Origin: Kiritimatiellia bacterium
Lineage (GTDB): Bacteria; Verrucomicrobiota; Kiritimatiellia; RFP12; UBA1067
DNA: 13,959 bases
Direction: 5' to 3'
Assembly: GCA_017936245.1 (NCBI GenBank)
Contig: JAGBFY010000235.1
Coordinates: 1-13,959, forward strand
A program made the position numbers and the translations under genes. Below the pieces are notes generated by a model, which saw only the letters and a program-made list of their open reading frames with translations, ran no database searches and was not told the DNA's origin. Below are positions 6,796 to 13,959 of this stretch, in pieces (position 1 is the first letter of the stretch; the number at the start of each line of letters is the position of its first letter).

Positions 6796-9700
6796 ATGAA
6801 AAATAATATTCTGTTTTTTGTTTTTGGATTGTTTTCGGCAGCGGCGGCCGCGCCGATTGAACTGCAGCCGAAGCTTGATGCGGCGGCGAAAGTCGGCGGC
6901 GGGCGCGTCGTTGTTCCTGCCGGAGAATGGACGACCGGTCCGCTGACTCTTGGAAGCGGTGTCGAACTGCATCTTGAGGATGGTGCACGACTCGTTTTCT
7001 CCGACGATCCTTCACTGTATCCTGACGCGAGAGCGCTGGTCATGGCTGTCGGAGCGACCAATGTGTCGGTGACGGGTGCGGGTACTTTCGAGGCGAAGGT
7101 CGACTATTGGCACGGCGAGGCTTTCAGCAAGAAGATTCCGCGTCCGCGTTTCTTCCAGTTCAAAGATTGCGGAAATGTCCGTCTTGAAGGATTCCGTGTA
7201 AGAAATTCCCCGAACTGGACGATTCATTTGCTTTGCACGGATGACGTGACGATTCGCAATCTTGATTTGCGGTGCGATGGCCCTAACACCGACGGCATCG
7301 ATCTCGAGTCCGTACAGGGCGCTCTCATCGAGAATTGCCGCCTTGACCAGGGGGATGACGGCTTCTGCATGAAGAGCGGCAAGAACGCCGACGGCCGTCG
7401 CCGCGCCAGGCCCACAAAGGACATCACGATCAGAGACTGCACGGTCGTGAACGGCCATACGCTTCTCGGCATAGGCAGTGAACTTTCAGGCGGTATTGAG
7501 AATATCACGCTTGAAAACTGCCGTGTGGAAGGTGAGGTTTGGCGTGTGCTGTTCATTAAAACCAATGCGGCGCGCGGCGGCTACGCCCGCAACATCACGG
7601 TGCGCAACGTCACGGCGGCGCGCGCGAAGTGTTCGATCTTCGAGATCATGCCGGACTACCAGTGGCTGAGGCGCGACAAGCCCACGAATCCTGAAATCGT
7701 GTACACTCCGATAGAAAACGTGACGGTTGAAAATGTGGTGTGCGATGAAGGATGGTACGCCTACGAGCTGCGCGGCGATCCGGCATGCCCGCCGAAGAAC
7801 ATAGCGCTCCGCAACTGCGAGATGAAGAATCCGTCGCGCGGCGAGCCGATCGCGAAGAACATTGACTCCCTCAAGATAGAGAACGTGAAGTCGGGCATTG
7901 CGCCGTTCTCCGTGTGGTGCGACGATCCGGACTCCAACTACCGCTGCGGCGACGAAGCCGTGTTCACTGTGCGCTCGTCGCACACGTCCGGCATTGCAAA
8001 GGTGCGCCTCGACAATTTCGGCGACAAGGTGCTGTCTGAGTTTGACGTGGACCTTTCCAGACAGCGTGAGTTCACGGTGAAGGGCGGACGCGACATTCCG
8101 GGGTTCCTGCTCCTCACAGTCAAGTGCGGCAAGCACGTGAAACGCTGGGGCGCGGTCTTTTCGAAGGAACTCATCACGGGCGGCGATGAGCGGCCCGCAG
8201 ATTTCGAGAAGTTCTGGCGTGATGCGATCGCACGCTATGACCGTGAGGTTCCGGAGGACGTGAAGCTGGAGCTTCTGCCGTCCATGTCCACCAACGGATG
8301 CGACGTGTACATGCTTTCGCTGAGCGATCCGTGCGGAAGAACCGTATACGGATTCCTCAAGGAGCCGAAGGATCTTTCCACGGGGCCGTTCCCCGTGCGG
8401 GTCCATGTGCCGGGCGCAGGTCCGTCGATGGGCACAACGTCCATCGGGGACGCCTCTACCATGGGGCTGCTCATGAACGTGCACTACTACCGTCCTGTGC
8501 CGGGGGCGGCGAAACGCGGTCCCGAGCATAATGCGCTCCAGAAGGTGGAGGACGACTGCTATTCGAAGCTCTATCCCGTGCTTGCGCCGCGCTATACACG
8601 CACCGGCATCGCCGCCAGCCGCGAGGAGTATTTCTACTATGGCGCGATCCTTGCCATCAACAGAGCTGTGGAATGGCTGCGCCGCCGTCCAGAGTCTGAC
8701 GATTCAGACTTTACGTATTCCGGCGGAAGTCAGGGCGGCGGAATGGGGCTTGCCCTTGTCGCTCTCAACGGAGGGTTCCGCAAGGCGACAATCGCCGTTC
8801 CCGCGATCACCGCGCATCTGTGCCACAAGATAGACGGGCGACAGTCCGGCTGGCCGAATCTCGTAAAGTCGCAGCTGCCGGAGAACGTCGCCGCAGCCGA
8901 GCGCAACGCGCCGTATTTCGACGGGGTGCATTTCGCGTCACTCATTACATGTCCGATCAGGTTCACCGTCGGATTCACGGACACCGTCGCGCCGCCGCAT
9001 GCAGGTTTTGCGGCGTTCAATGCGTGCCCATCGAAGGATAAGGATATCTACGGCAGCATCGGTTACGGACACGCCACCAGCAAGGTCGAGTCGTCACGGA
9101 TGTCTCGTTGGATTGACGAGCCGTTCGGCCCCGAAGGCAAACGCATAGAAGTCTATCCGCAGAGCTTCGATAACGGTGGATGGAAGACAGATGTGCAGTT
9201 TATGGATGTGATGGGATCTCCGTATCTTTTAGCTCATGGATGCGGATTGCGAGTGCTCGATGCAACGGCGCGTATTGAAGTTCCGGAGACAGGTGACTGG
9301 CGCGTGTGGGTGCGTTCGCGCAAGTGGACGGATGGCGCAGGTGCTTTCAAGGTCCGTGTCGGGGGTACGGTCCTTGCGCACACGTTCGGCGTATCGCAGA
9401 GCGAATGGGCTTGGGAGGATGGCGGGACTGTCCGTCTTGAAAAAGGTACGGCATGTATTGCGCTTAAGGACGAGGATGGTTTTGATGGACGTTGCGCCGG
9501 AGTCGTGCTAATAAAGGATGGCAGAGAGGATTGCCCTCCTGTAGGTGCGCTGGATGCCCGTGTGGCGAAAGAGGATGAGACGGTTGATGCCGATTTCGTT
9601 GTTGTGGGCGGCGGTCTGCCTGGCACATGCGCCGCAGTGGCGGCGGCGAGGCGTGGAATGAAGGTCGCGCTTATCCAGGACAGACCTGTACTTGGCGGAA

Positions 9701-11238
9701 ACTCGTCGTCGGAGATACGTGTATGGTCTGCGGGGGAATCGAAGTATCCGCTTGTCCGCGAACTGCGCGGCTGGTTCATGAACCGCGATCCGAACATGGT
9801 TCTGTCGGACGCGAACCGCATGCGGATAGTGCAGGACGAAAAGACGCTGCATCTGCATCTGTGCACAAGGGTGTTCGCCGCAGAGACCGAGAACGGAAAA
9901 ATCACTTCGGTCAAGGCTCTCGACTGGAAGCGGAACCGGGTCTTGCGTTTCCGCGCACCGCTTTTCTGCGATGCGACCGGTGATGGATGGCTTGGCTATT
10001 TCGCCGGTGCCGACTGGCGCATGGGGCGAGAGGCCCGCGATGAGTTTGACGAGCCTTTTGCCCCGGAAAAGCCCGACAGCCACACTCTTGGTGCATCCCT
10101 GATGTGGACAAGCGCCGCTGCGAATACCGACATACCATTCTCTGCACCTTGGGCGGAGAAGCATGCGCAGGGTGTGGTGGCAGTGAGGGGAGAGTGGAAC
10201 TGGGAGTATGGCATAAGGCGCGATATCATCGAGGAGGGCGAGGCCGTGCGGGACCGTCTGTTCTTGGCGATATATGGTGCGTTCTCCCTCGCGAAGAAGA
10301 ATCCTGTCAATTCGCGCCTTGTCCTGGACAATGTCCCATTCCTGCTAGGGAAACGGGAGTCCCGCCGTCTTCTTGGAGACTGGATATATTCCGAGAAGGA
10401 CGTCACGGAAAACCGTACGTTCGAAGATGCGATCGCCGCCGGCTCGTGGAGCGTGGATCTGCATTACGACGATTTCCGCCCCGGCGTGGACTTTCTCACG
10501 ACTTGTCGGCAGCCGCACTATGGGCGCTATTGGATTCCCTACCGTTCGATATATTCGCGCAACATCTCCAATCTGTTCATGGCGGGACGGTGCTTCAGCT
10601 GTACCCATGTGGGGCTTGGTGGTCCGCGTGTCGTGAACACGCTTTCTCAGCTGGGTTGCGCCGCAGGTGAAGCTGCCGCAATGTGCAAGGTGCGCGGATG
10701 CGAGCCGCGAGATATCTGGAAAAGGGGCCTTGTGCGCGAACTTCAGCGCAACCTGGGCGGAGACTTTCCTGGAAATCCGGATCCATCCACCAAGGATTGG
10801 ATAATAGTGGATGACGAAACTCCTGGTGTGAAGTTCGGTGAAAAGTGGAAGAGCCTTCACAATGCGAACGGCGACCAGGTCGGCCAATCCTCGCATTATC
10901 CGCCGGGAGGCCATGGATGGGGCGTGGATTTTGTCGACAGCGTCGGCGTTGGTGACGTTACGTATCCGCTTCCTGTCAAAAAGGCTGGAAGGTACAGGCT
11001 ACTGTGGCGCGTGCCGTACATGCATTCGGCGAAAACTGAGTCCGCCACCGTGCTGGAGATATCATCGGGGGACTATGTGAAGCGCATAACGGTGAACCAA
11101 AGCATCGGAACAGGAACCTGGCAGGAGGCCGGCGTGTTCGACTTCGCTCCGGGCGCCACATTGAGGATTATCGCGTCCAAGTCTTATGGCGTGGTGATCG
11201 CAGATGGTTTCGCGCTTGTGCACACTGATTCCAAATGA
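6796..11238 (+). CDS. Trifunctional exported enzyme: GH28 polygalacturonase-like, CE7 acetyl esterase, FAD oxidoreductase
   Basis: 1480 residues from ATG 6796 (a TTG two codons earlier is possible), beginning with a signal peptide (KNNILFFVFGLFSAAAAA). Residues 20-370 are a GH28 right-handed beta helix with NTD (D166), QGDD (D187, D188), NGH (H221) and FIKT (K255); family norms are GHG and RIK, so the motifs are slightly altered. Residues about 375-460 match the Ig-like lead domain of CE7 esterases. Residues 460-775 are CE7/AXE1 with GGSQGG (S645), D729 and H759; the 84- and 30-residue spacings fit the family triad. Residues 783-915 are a beta-sandwich (GGWKTDVQFMDVMGSPYLL) that usually precedes the FAD_oxidored domain. 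Residues 930-1330 carry GGGLPG (938-943) for FAD binding and the GGNSSSEIRVW motif. Residues 1335-1480 resemble a golvesin-like domain. It probably cuts, deacetylates and oxidises a pectin-like glycan outside the cytoplasm. The reading frame is open throughout, with no sign of a frameshift. Confidence 0.85.
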   Translation: MKNNILFFVFGLFSAAAAAPIELQPKLDAAAKVGGGRVVVPAGEWTTGPLTLGSGVELHLEDGARLVFSDDPSLYPDARALVMAVGATNVSVTGAGTFEAKVDYWHGEAFSKKIPRPRFFQFKDCGNVRLEGFRVRNSPNWTIHLLCTDDVTIRNLDLRCDGPNTDGIDLESVQGALIENCRLDQGDDGFCMKSGKNADGRRRARPTKDITIRDCTVVNGHTLLGIGSELSGGIENITLENCRVEGEVWRVLFIKTNAARGGYARNITVRNVTAARAKCSIFEIMPDYQWLRRDKPTNPEIVYTPIENVTVENVVCDEGWYAYELRGDPACPPKNIALRNCEMKNPSRGEPIAKNIDSLKIENVKSGIAPFSVWCDDPDSNYRCGDEAVFTVRSSHTSGIAKVRLDNFGDKVLSEFDVDLSRQREFTVKGGRDIPGFLLLTVKCGKHVKRWGAVFSKELITGGDERPADFEKFWRDAIARYDREVPEDVKLELLPSMSTNGCDVYMLSLSDPCGRTVYGFLKEPKDLSTGPFPVRVHVPGAGPSMGTTSIGDASTMGLLMNVHYYRPVPGAAKRGPEHNALQKVEDDCYSKLYPVLAPRYTRTGIAASREEYFYYGAILAINRAVEWLRRRPESDDSDFTYSGGSQGGGMGLALVALNGGFRKATIAVPAITAHLCHKIDGRQSGWPNLVKSQLPENVAAAERNAPYFDGVHFASLITCPIRFTVGFTDTVAPPHAGFAAFNACPSKDKDIYGSIGYGHATSKVESSRMSRWIDEPFGPEGKRIEVYPQSFDNGGWKTDVQFMDVMGSPYLLAHGCGLRVLDATARIEVPETGDWRVWVRSRKWTDGAGAFKVRVGGTVLAHTFGVSQSEWAWEDGGTVRLEKGTACIALKDEDGFDGRCAGVVLIKDGREDCPPVGALDARVAKEDETVDADFVVVGGGLPGTCAAVAAARRGMKVALIQDRPVLGGNSSSEIRVWSAGESKYPLVRELRGWFMNRDPNMVLSDANRMRIVQDEKTLHLHLCTRVFAAETENGKITSVKALDWKRNRVLRFRAPLFCDATGDGWLGYFAGADWRMGREARDEFDEPFAPEKPDSHTLGASLMWTSAAANTDIPFSAPWAEKHAQGVVAVRGEWNWEYGIRRDIIEEGEAVRDRLFLAIYGAFSLAKKNPVNSRLVLDNVPFLLGKRESRRLLGDWIYSEKDVTENRTFEDAIAAGSWSVDLHYDDFRPGVDFLTTCRQPHYGRYWIPYRSIYSRNISNLFMAGRCFSCTHVGLGGPRVVNTLSQLGCAAGEAAAMCKVRGCEPRDIWKRGLVRELQRNLGGDFPGNPDPSTKDWIIVDDETPGVKFGEKWKSLHNANGDQVGQSSHYPPGGHGWGVDFVDSVGVGDVTYPLPVKKAGRYRLLWRVPYMHSAKTESATVLEISSGDYVKRITVNQSIGTGTWQEAGVFDFAPGATLRIIASKSYGVVIADGFALVHTDSK

Positions 11239-11289
11239 TTGATTTCCCTCGATATTTGAAAGCTAAACATAGGGCGTTAAAATCTGCTC

Positions 11290-11318
11290 TTGCGGAAAAG
11301 GACGATATTTTGTAAAAT
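11290..11318 (+). promoter_or_regulatory. Sigma70-like promoter of the EF-G gene
   Basis: TTGCGG (11290-11295) and TAAAAT (11313-11318) are 17 nt apart, with TG just before the -10. Transcription would begin near 11325 and give a ~32-nt leader holding AGGAGA (11345-11350). The 119-bp gap after the trifunctional enzyme shows no hairpin terminator, so some read-through from the CAZyme operon is possible. Confidence 0.45.
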
Positions 11319-11357
11319 ACGCGCTTTAAATTTCAGAACACATCAGGAGAAACAGAG

Positions 11358-13454
11358 ATGGCAAAGAGATTCCCGCTTGACCATGTGCGCAATTTCGGCA
11401 TCATGGCGCATATCGACGGTGGTAAGACGACCACGTCCGAGCGTATCCTCTACTATTCGGGCAAGAACTACAAGATCGGCGAAGTGCACGATGGCGCTGC
11501 GACGATGGACTTCATGGTTCAGGAGCAGGAGCGCGGCATCACGATTCAGTCCGCAGCTACGTGCGTCTCCTGGGGCGACTACCGCCTCTCGCTCATTGAC
11601 ACTCCCGGACACGTGGACTTCACGGCCGAAGTGGAGCGCTCGCTCCGCGTTCTCGACGGTGCGGTTGCCCTCTACTGCGCGGTCGGCGGCGTTCAGCCCC
11701 AGTCCGAGCAGGTGTGGCGTCAGTCCGAGAAGTACAAAGTGCCGAAGATCGCGTTCGTCAACAAGATGGATCGCGTCGGCGCCAACTTCTACAACGTGAT
11801 GGAGCAGATGAAGAACCAGCTCGGCGCGAACCCCGTTCCGATGGTGATTCCGATCGGCGCGGCCGAAACCTTCGATGGCGTCATCGACCTCATCAAGATG
11901 AAGGCTCTCCGTTTCGATATGAAGAACCTCGGAAAGACGGTCATCGAAGAGGAAATTCCGGCCGAGTACATGGAGAAGGCCCAGGAATACCGCCAGAAGA
12001 TGGTCGAGTCCGCCGCTGAACAGGACGATGCCCTCATGGAGAAGTTCTTTGCAGGCGAGGAGCTCACCGAGGCAGAGATCAAGGCTGCTATCCGCAAGGG
12101 CTGCATCGCCCGCACGATCACGCCCGCGTTCTGCGGTTCCGCATTCAAGGATAAGGGCGTTCAGCCGCTCCTCGATGCCGTTTGCGACTACCTTCCTTCC
12201 CCGATCGACACGGGTGCGGCGGTCTCCGCTGACGATCCGTCCCAGAAGCGCGAACCGAACGACAACGAACCCTTCTGCGGTCTTGCGTTCAAGATCATGT
12301 CCGACAAGGCCATGGGCAAGATTACGTTCGTGCGCGTCTATTCGGGCACACTCAAGCTCGGTGGCGAACTGCTCGACTCCACGATCAATCAGGAACAGCG
12401 TATTTCCCGTCTCTTCCGTATGCACGCCAACAAGCAGGAGGCTCTCGAAGAGGCTCAGGCCGGCGACATCGTGGCTTGCGTCGGTCTCACCCAGACCCGT
12501 ACGGGCGACACGCTCTGCGATCCCGAGCATCCGATCACTCTCGAATCCATCGACTTCCCGGCTCCGGTTATCTCGGTCGCGGTCAAGCCGCAGTCCCGTC
12601 AGGATAACGAAAAGCTCGGTACCGCTCTCCACGCTCTCGCGATGGAAGACCCGACCTTCGTTGTCACCTACGATCAGGAAACGAGCGAGACGATCATCGC
12701 CGGCATGGGCGAGCTCTATCTCGAAGTTATCGTCGACCGTCTGAAACGCGAATTCAACGTCGCTTGCGACGTGGGCGCTCCGCAGGTCGCCTACCGCGAG
12801 ACGATTACGGCTCCGGTCGAGAACGAGTACAAGCACGTCAAGCAGTCCGGTGGTCGCGGTCAGTACGCTCATGTGTGCCTCAAGCTCGAACCTCAGGAAC
12901 CCGGCAAGGGCTTCGAGTTCGTCAACGAGGTCAAGGGCGGCGTGATTCCTACGGAATACATCCCGGCGGTCGAAAAGGGCGTCAAGAAGGCTCTCGAGGC
13001 TGGTCCGCTCGGCGGCTTCCCGGTTGTGGACGTGAAGGCTACGGTTTACTTCGGTTCCTACCACGAAGTCGACTCGAACGAATTCGCGTTCATCGAGTGC
13101 GCCCGTCAGTGCTTCAAGCAGGGCTTCCTCAAGGCGAAGCCGCAGCTCCTCGAGCCTATGATGGACGTCGAGGTCGCGGTTCCCGACCAGTACATGGGCG
13201 CAGCAAACGGCTCCATCAACCAGCGTCGCGGTCGCGTCGAGGGCATGGAGGATCGTGCGGGCGTCAAGCTCATCAAGGCTACGGTTCCGTTGGGCGAAAT
13301 GTTCGGCTACTCGAACGCCATCCGTACGGTTACGCAGGGTCGCGGTACGTTCTCGATGATCTTCAAGCAGTACGAGGCCGTTCCGAAGTCCATCGCCGAA
13401 GAGGTGATTGCCAAGCGCATCAAGGAAGGCAAGGTCCGTACTTCTGCGGAATAA
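11358..13454 (+). CDS. fusA: Elongation factor G
   Basis: A full-length 698-residue translation GTPase that moves tRNA and mRNA through the ribosome after peptide bond formation and helps recycle ribosomes. GTPase motifs are all present: G1 AHIDGGKT (17-24), switch I ERGITI (58-63), G3 DTPGH (81-85) and G4 NKMD (135-138). Domain II and the catalytic domain IV (GGRGQYAHV, then the QRRGRVEGMEDRAG region) follow, with a complete domain V (PLGEMFGYSNAIRTVTQGRG). The sequence aligns closely with ordinary EF-G1. One oddity is glycine 21 in G1, where alanine is usual. The gene stands alone between an enzyme operon and a terminator, not in a str operon with rpsL, rpsG and tuf. Its codon use (CTC, ATC, CGT, GCC) is more biased than its neighbours', consistent with high expression. 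AGGAGA lies 7 nt before the ATG. Confidence 0.97.
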   Translation: MAKRFPLDHVRNFGIMAHIDGGKTTTSERILYYSGKNYKIGEVHDGAATMDFMVQEQERGITIQSAATCVSWGDYRLSLIDTPGHVDFTAEVERSLRVLDGAVALYCAVGGVQPQSEQVWRQSEKYKVPKIAFVNKMDRVGANFYNVMEQMKNQLGANPVPMVIPIGAAETFDGVIDLIKMKALRFDMKNLGKTVIEEEIPAEYMEKAQEYRQKMVESAAEQDDALMEKFFAGEELTEAEIKAAIRKGCIARTITPAFCGSAFKDKGVQPLLDAVCDYLPSPIDTGAAVSADDPSQKREPNDNEPFCGLAFKIMSDKAMGKITFVRVYSGTLKLGGELLDSTINQEQRISRLFRMHANKQEALEEAQAGDIVACVGLTQTRTGDTLCDPEHPITLESIDFPAPVISVAVKPQSRQDNEKLGTALHALAMEDPTFVVTYDQETSETIIAGMGELYLEVIVDRLKREFNVACDVGAPQVAYRETITAPVENEYKHVKQSGGRGQYAHVCLKLEPQEPGKGFEFVNEVKGGVIPTEYIPAVEKGVKKALEAGPLGGFPVVDVKATVYFGSYHEVDSNEFAFIECARQCFKQGFLKAKPQLLEPMMDVEVAVPDQYMGAANGSINQRRGRVEGMEDRAGVKLIKATVPLGEMFGYSNAIRTVTQGRGTFSMIFKQYEAVPKSIAEEVIAKRIKEGKVRTSAE

Positions 13455-13476
13455 TGCTTCATTGAAAAGCGACTAC

Positions 13477-13504
13477 AAAGGGCATCCGAATTGGATGCCC
13501 TTTT
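13477..13504 (+). terminator. Rho-independent terminator of fusA
   Basis: AAAGGGCATCC (13477-13487) pairs perfectly with GGATGCCCTTT (13493-13503) around a GAATT loop, an 11-bp stem ending in a short T run. It lies 22 nt after the EF-G stop. The A/T-rich stem base means it could also work for transcripts from the opposite strand. Confidence 0.92.
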
Positions 13505-13567
13505 GCTTATAGATGCACATGTTTAATGGTTACTAGTATAATTTTAGATTTTGTGGGATTTTTTGTA

Positions 13568-13710
13568 GGGTCTGTCCCCACGGATTCTGTCCCCACGGAT
13601 TCGCTTGCAGATTCGAAGGGTCTGTCCCCAAATGAATGCCCATGGAATGCCACAGAACAGAAGGGTCTGTCCCTACATCGTGCCAGAAATTTTGCAGGGT
13701 CTGTCCCTAC
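13568..13710. repeat. Cluster of five TCTGTCCC repeats (consensus GGGTCTGTCCC[C/T]A)
   Basis: GGGTCTGTCCC occurs at 13568-13578, 13618-13628, 13663-13673 and 13697-13707. A fifth TCTGTCCCC at 13586-13594 arises from a tandem 15-mer (TCTGTCCCCACGGAT at 13571-13585 and 13586-13600). The last two copies end TAC rather than CA. ATGGAATGC also occurs twice (13642-13650 and 13723-13731). The stretch 13505-13567 just before it shows only an isolated TATAAT (13537-13542) without a -35. Similar short GGGACAGACC-type repeats are often seen next to REP-associated transposase genes; that link is recollection and inference, since no transposase is visible here. Confidence 0.7.
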
Positions 13711-13743
13711 AGCGGTGGTTTTATGGAATGCAACAACATGTTG

Positions 13744-13757
13744 AGGAGGTTGTGATG
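13744..13757 (+). other. Start of an interrupted gene: Shine-Dalgarno and ATG before the intron-like element
   Basis: AGGAGG (13744-13749) is followed 5 nt later by ATG at 13755. The following frame reads MVRQAKL and then 18 more codons to a TAG at 13830-13832, but that sequence folds into RNA helices and does not look protein-coding. The best reading is that a gene's start codon was separated from the rest of its coding region by an insertion right after ATG. The host gene lies beyond the window. MVRQAKL also resembles the N-terminus of some REP-associated transposases, so a short true coding start cannot be excluded. Confidence 0.4.
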
Positions 13758-13959
13758 GTGCGCCAAGCAAAGCTCGGCAGAGCTAACAGAATGAAAGGAG
13801 TCTGTACGGCAAAGAAAACGAAGTGCCGTTAGGATGATTGGCTGCGCAGAGGGCGACCGACGCGCAGAAGCCCAATCATACAAAGGAATGATCCAAACGA
13901 AAGTGAAGTCCCGTATGTACGCCTCGAATCTCCTAACCGAAAGGTCTCCCGTGGCCAAG
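13758..13959 (+). mobile_element. Probable 5' end of a group II intron (cut by window edge)
   Basis: The element opens GTGCGCC, the consensus 5' end of bacterial group II introns (GUGYG), and continues to the window edge without a protein-like frame. It is dense in helices: AGCTC/GAGCT (13771-13775 with 13780-13784); a compact three-way junction where CTA (13783-13785) pairs TAG (13830-13832), enclosing ACAGA/TCTGT (13786-13790 with 13801-13805) and ACGGCA/TGCCGT (13806-13811 with 13824-13829); and a long stem of ATGATTGG/CCAATCAT (13834-13841 with 13872-13879) extended by CTGCGC/GCGCAG (13842-13847 with 13862-13867). The first stem and the CTA/TAG helix share two bases, so they are alternatives or shorten each other. 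This arrangement fits domain I of a group II intron. The reverse-transcriptase ORF, domains V-VI and 3' end would lie outside the window. Another structured RNA is the alternative. Confidence 0.5.

Noticed and set aside
7486..8529. 347-residue open frame on the - strand inside the trifunctional enzyme
   Set aside because: It is an antisense shadow of the GH28/CE7 coding region, with no motif or ribosome binding site.
11343..13064. 573-residue open frame on the - strand across EF-G
   Set aside because: It is the complement of the biased EF-G codons, giving Leu/Glu/Arg/Asp-rich sequence with no domain. EF-G on the + strand is certain.
13537..13542. TATAAT promoter in the region after the fusA terminator
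   Set aside because: No -35 at a suitable distance and over 200 nt from the next start codon; AT-rich chance is likely.
13605..13832. 75-residue open frame across the TCTGTCCC repeats
   Set aside because: It spans non-coding repeats and the exon/intron-like boundary. Its only credible start is the ATG at 13755, after which the DNA folds as structured RNA.
13755..13832. REP-associated transposase N-terminus (MVRQAKL)
   Set aside because: Only seven residues resemble that family; the following codons do not continue it, and the DNA there fits nested RNA helices better. Kept as an alternative for the exon.

Overview
The window most likely comes from a carbohydrate-degrading bacterium of the Verrucomicrobiota/Kiritimatiellota/Lentisphaerota type. 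This is an inference from gene content: a large secreted beta-strand-repeat protein, multi-domain exported CAZymes and a golvesin-like C-terminal domain. No rRNA or other firm taxonomic marker is present. All real genes lie on the + strand.

Layout. Positions 1-123 hold two copies of a ~21-nt GC-rich repeat and a TATGATATAAT promoter-like box. A GT-B glycosyltransferase (124-1167) follows, with a tiny ATGA-coupled reading frame (1164-1217) at its end that may be the stub of a lost gene. Next comes a putative operon running from a second identical TATGATATAAT box (1379-1389): a secreted beta-strand-repeat protein (1402-3768), a putative lipoprotein resembling GH71/GH99 hydrolases with a C-terminal LamG-like domain (3788-6793), and, 2 nt after its stop, a 1480-residue exported polypeptide (6796-11238). 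That polypeptide joins a GH28 polygalacturonase-like domain, a complete CE7/AXE1 acetyl esterase and an FAD-dependent oxidoreductase ending in a golvesin-like domain. Its own promoter then drives elongation factor G (11358-13454), which has a clear intrinsic terminator.

The right edge (13505-13959) has no complete gene. It carries five copies of a TCTGTCCC-type repeat, a strong Shine-Dalgarno followed by ATG, and directly after that ATG a 202-nt structured stretch starting GTGCGCC that looks like the 5' end of a group II intron cut by the window edge.

How the genes fit together. The three-gene operon reads as an extracellular or envelope machine for an acetylated, probably pectin-like polysaccharide: a surface protein, an anchored hydrolase, and a single chain that cuts, deacetylates and possibly oxidises the product. 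The first operon gene has an odd start. The best-placed ATG (1425) is out of frame with the rest of the gene by one A in an 11-A run, so an on/off slippage switch (or a sequencing error) at the signal peptide is possible. EF-G and the glycosyltransferase look functionally unrelated to the operon.
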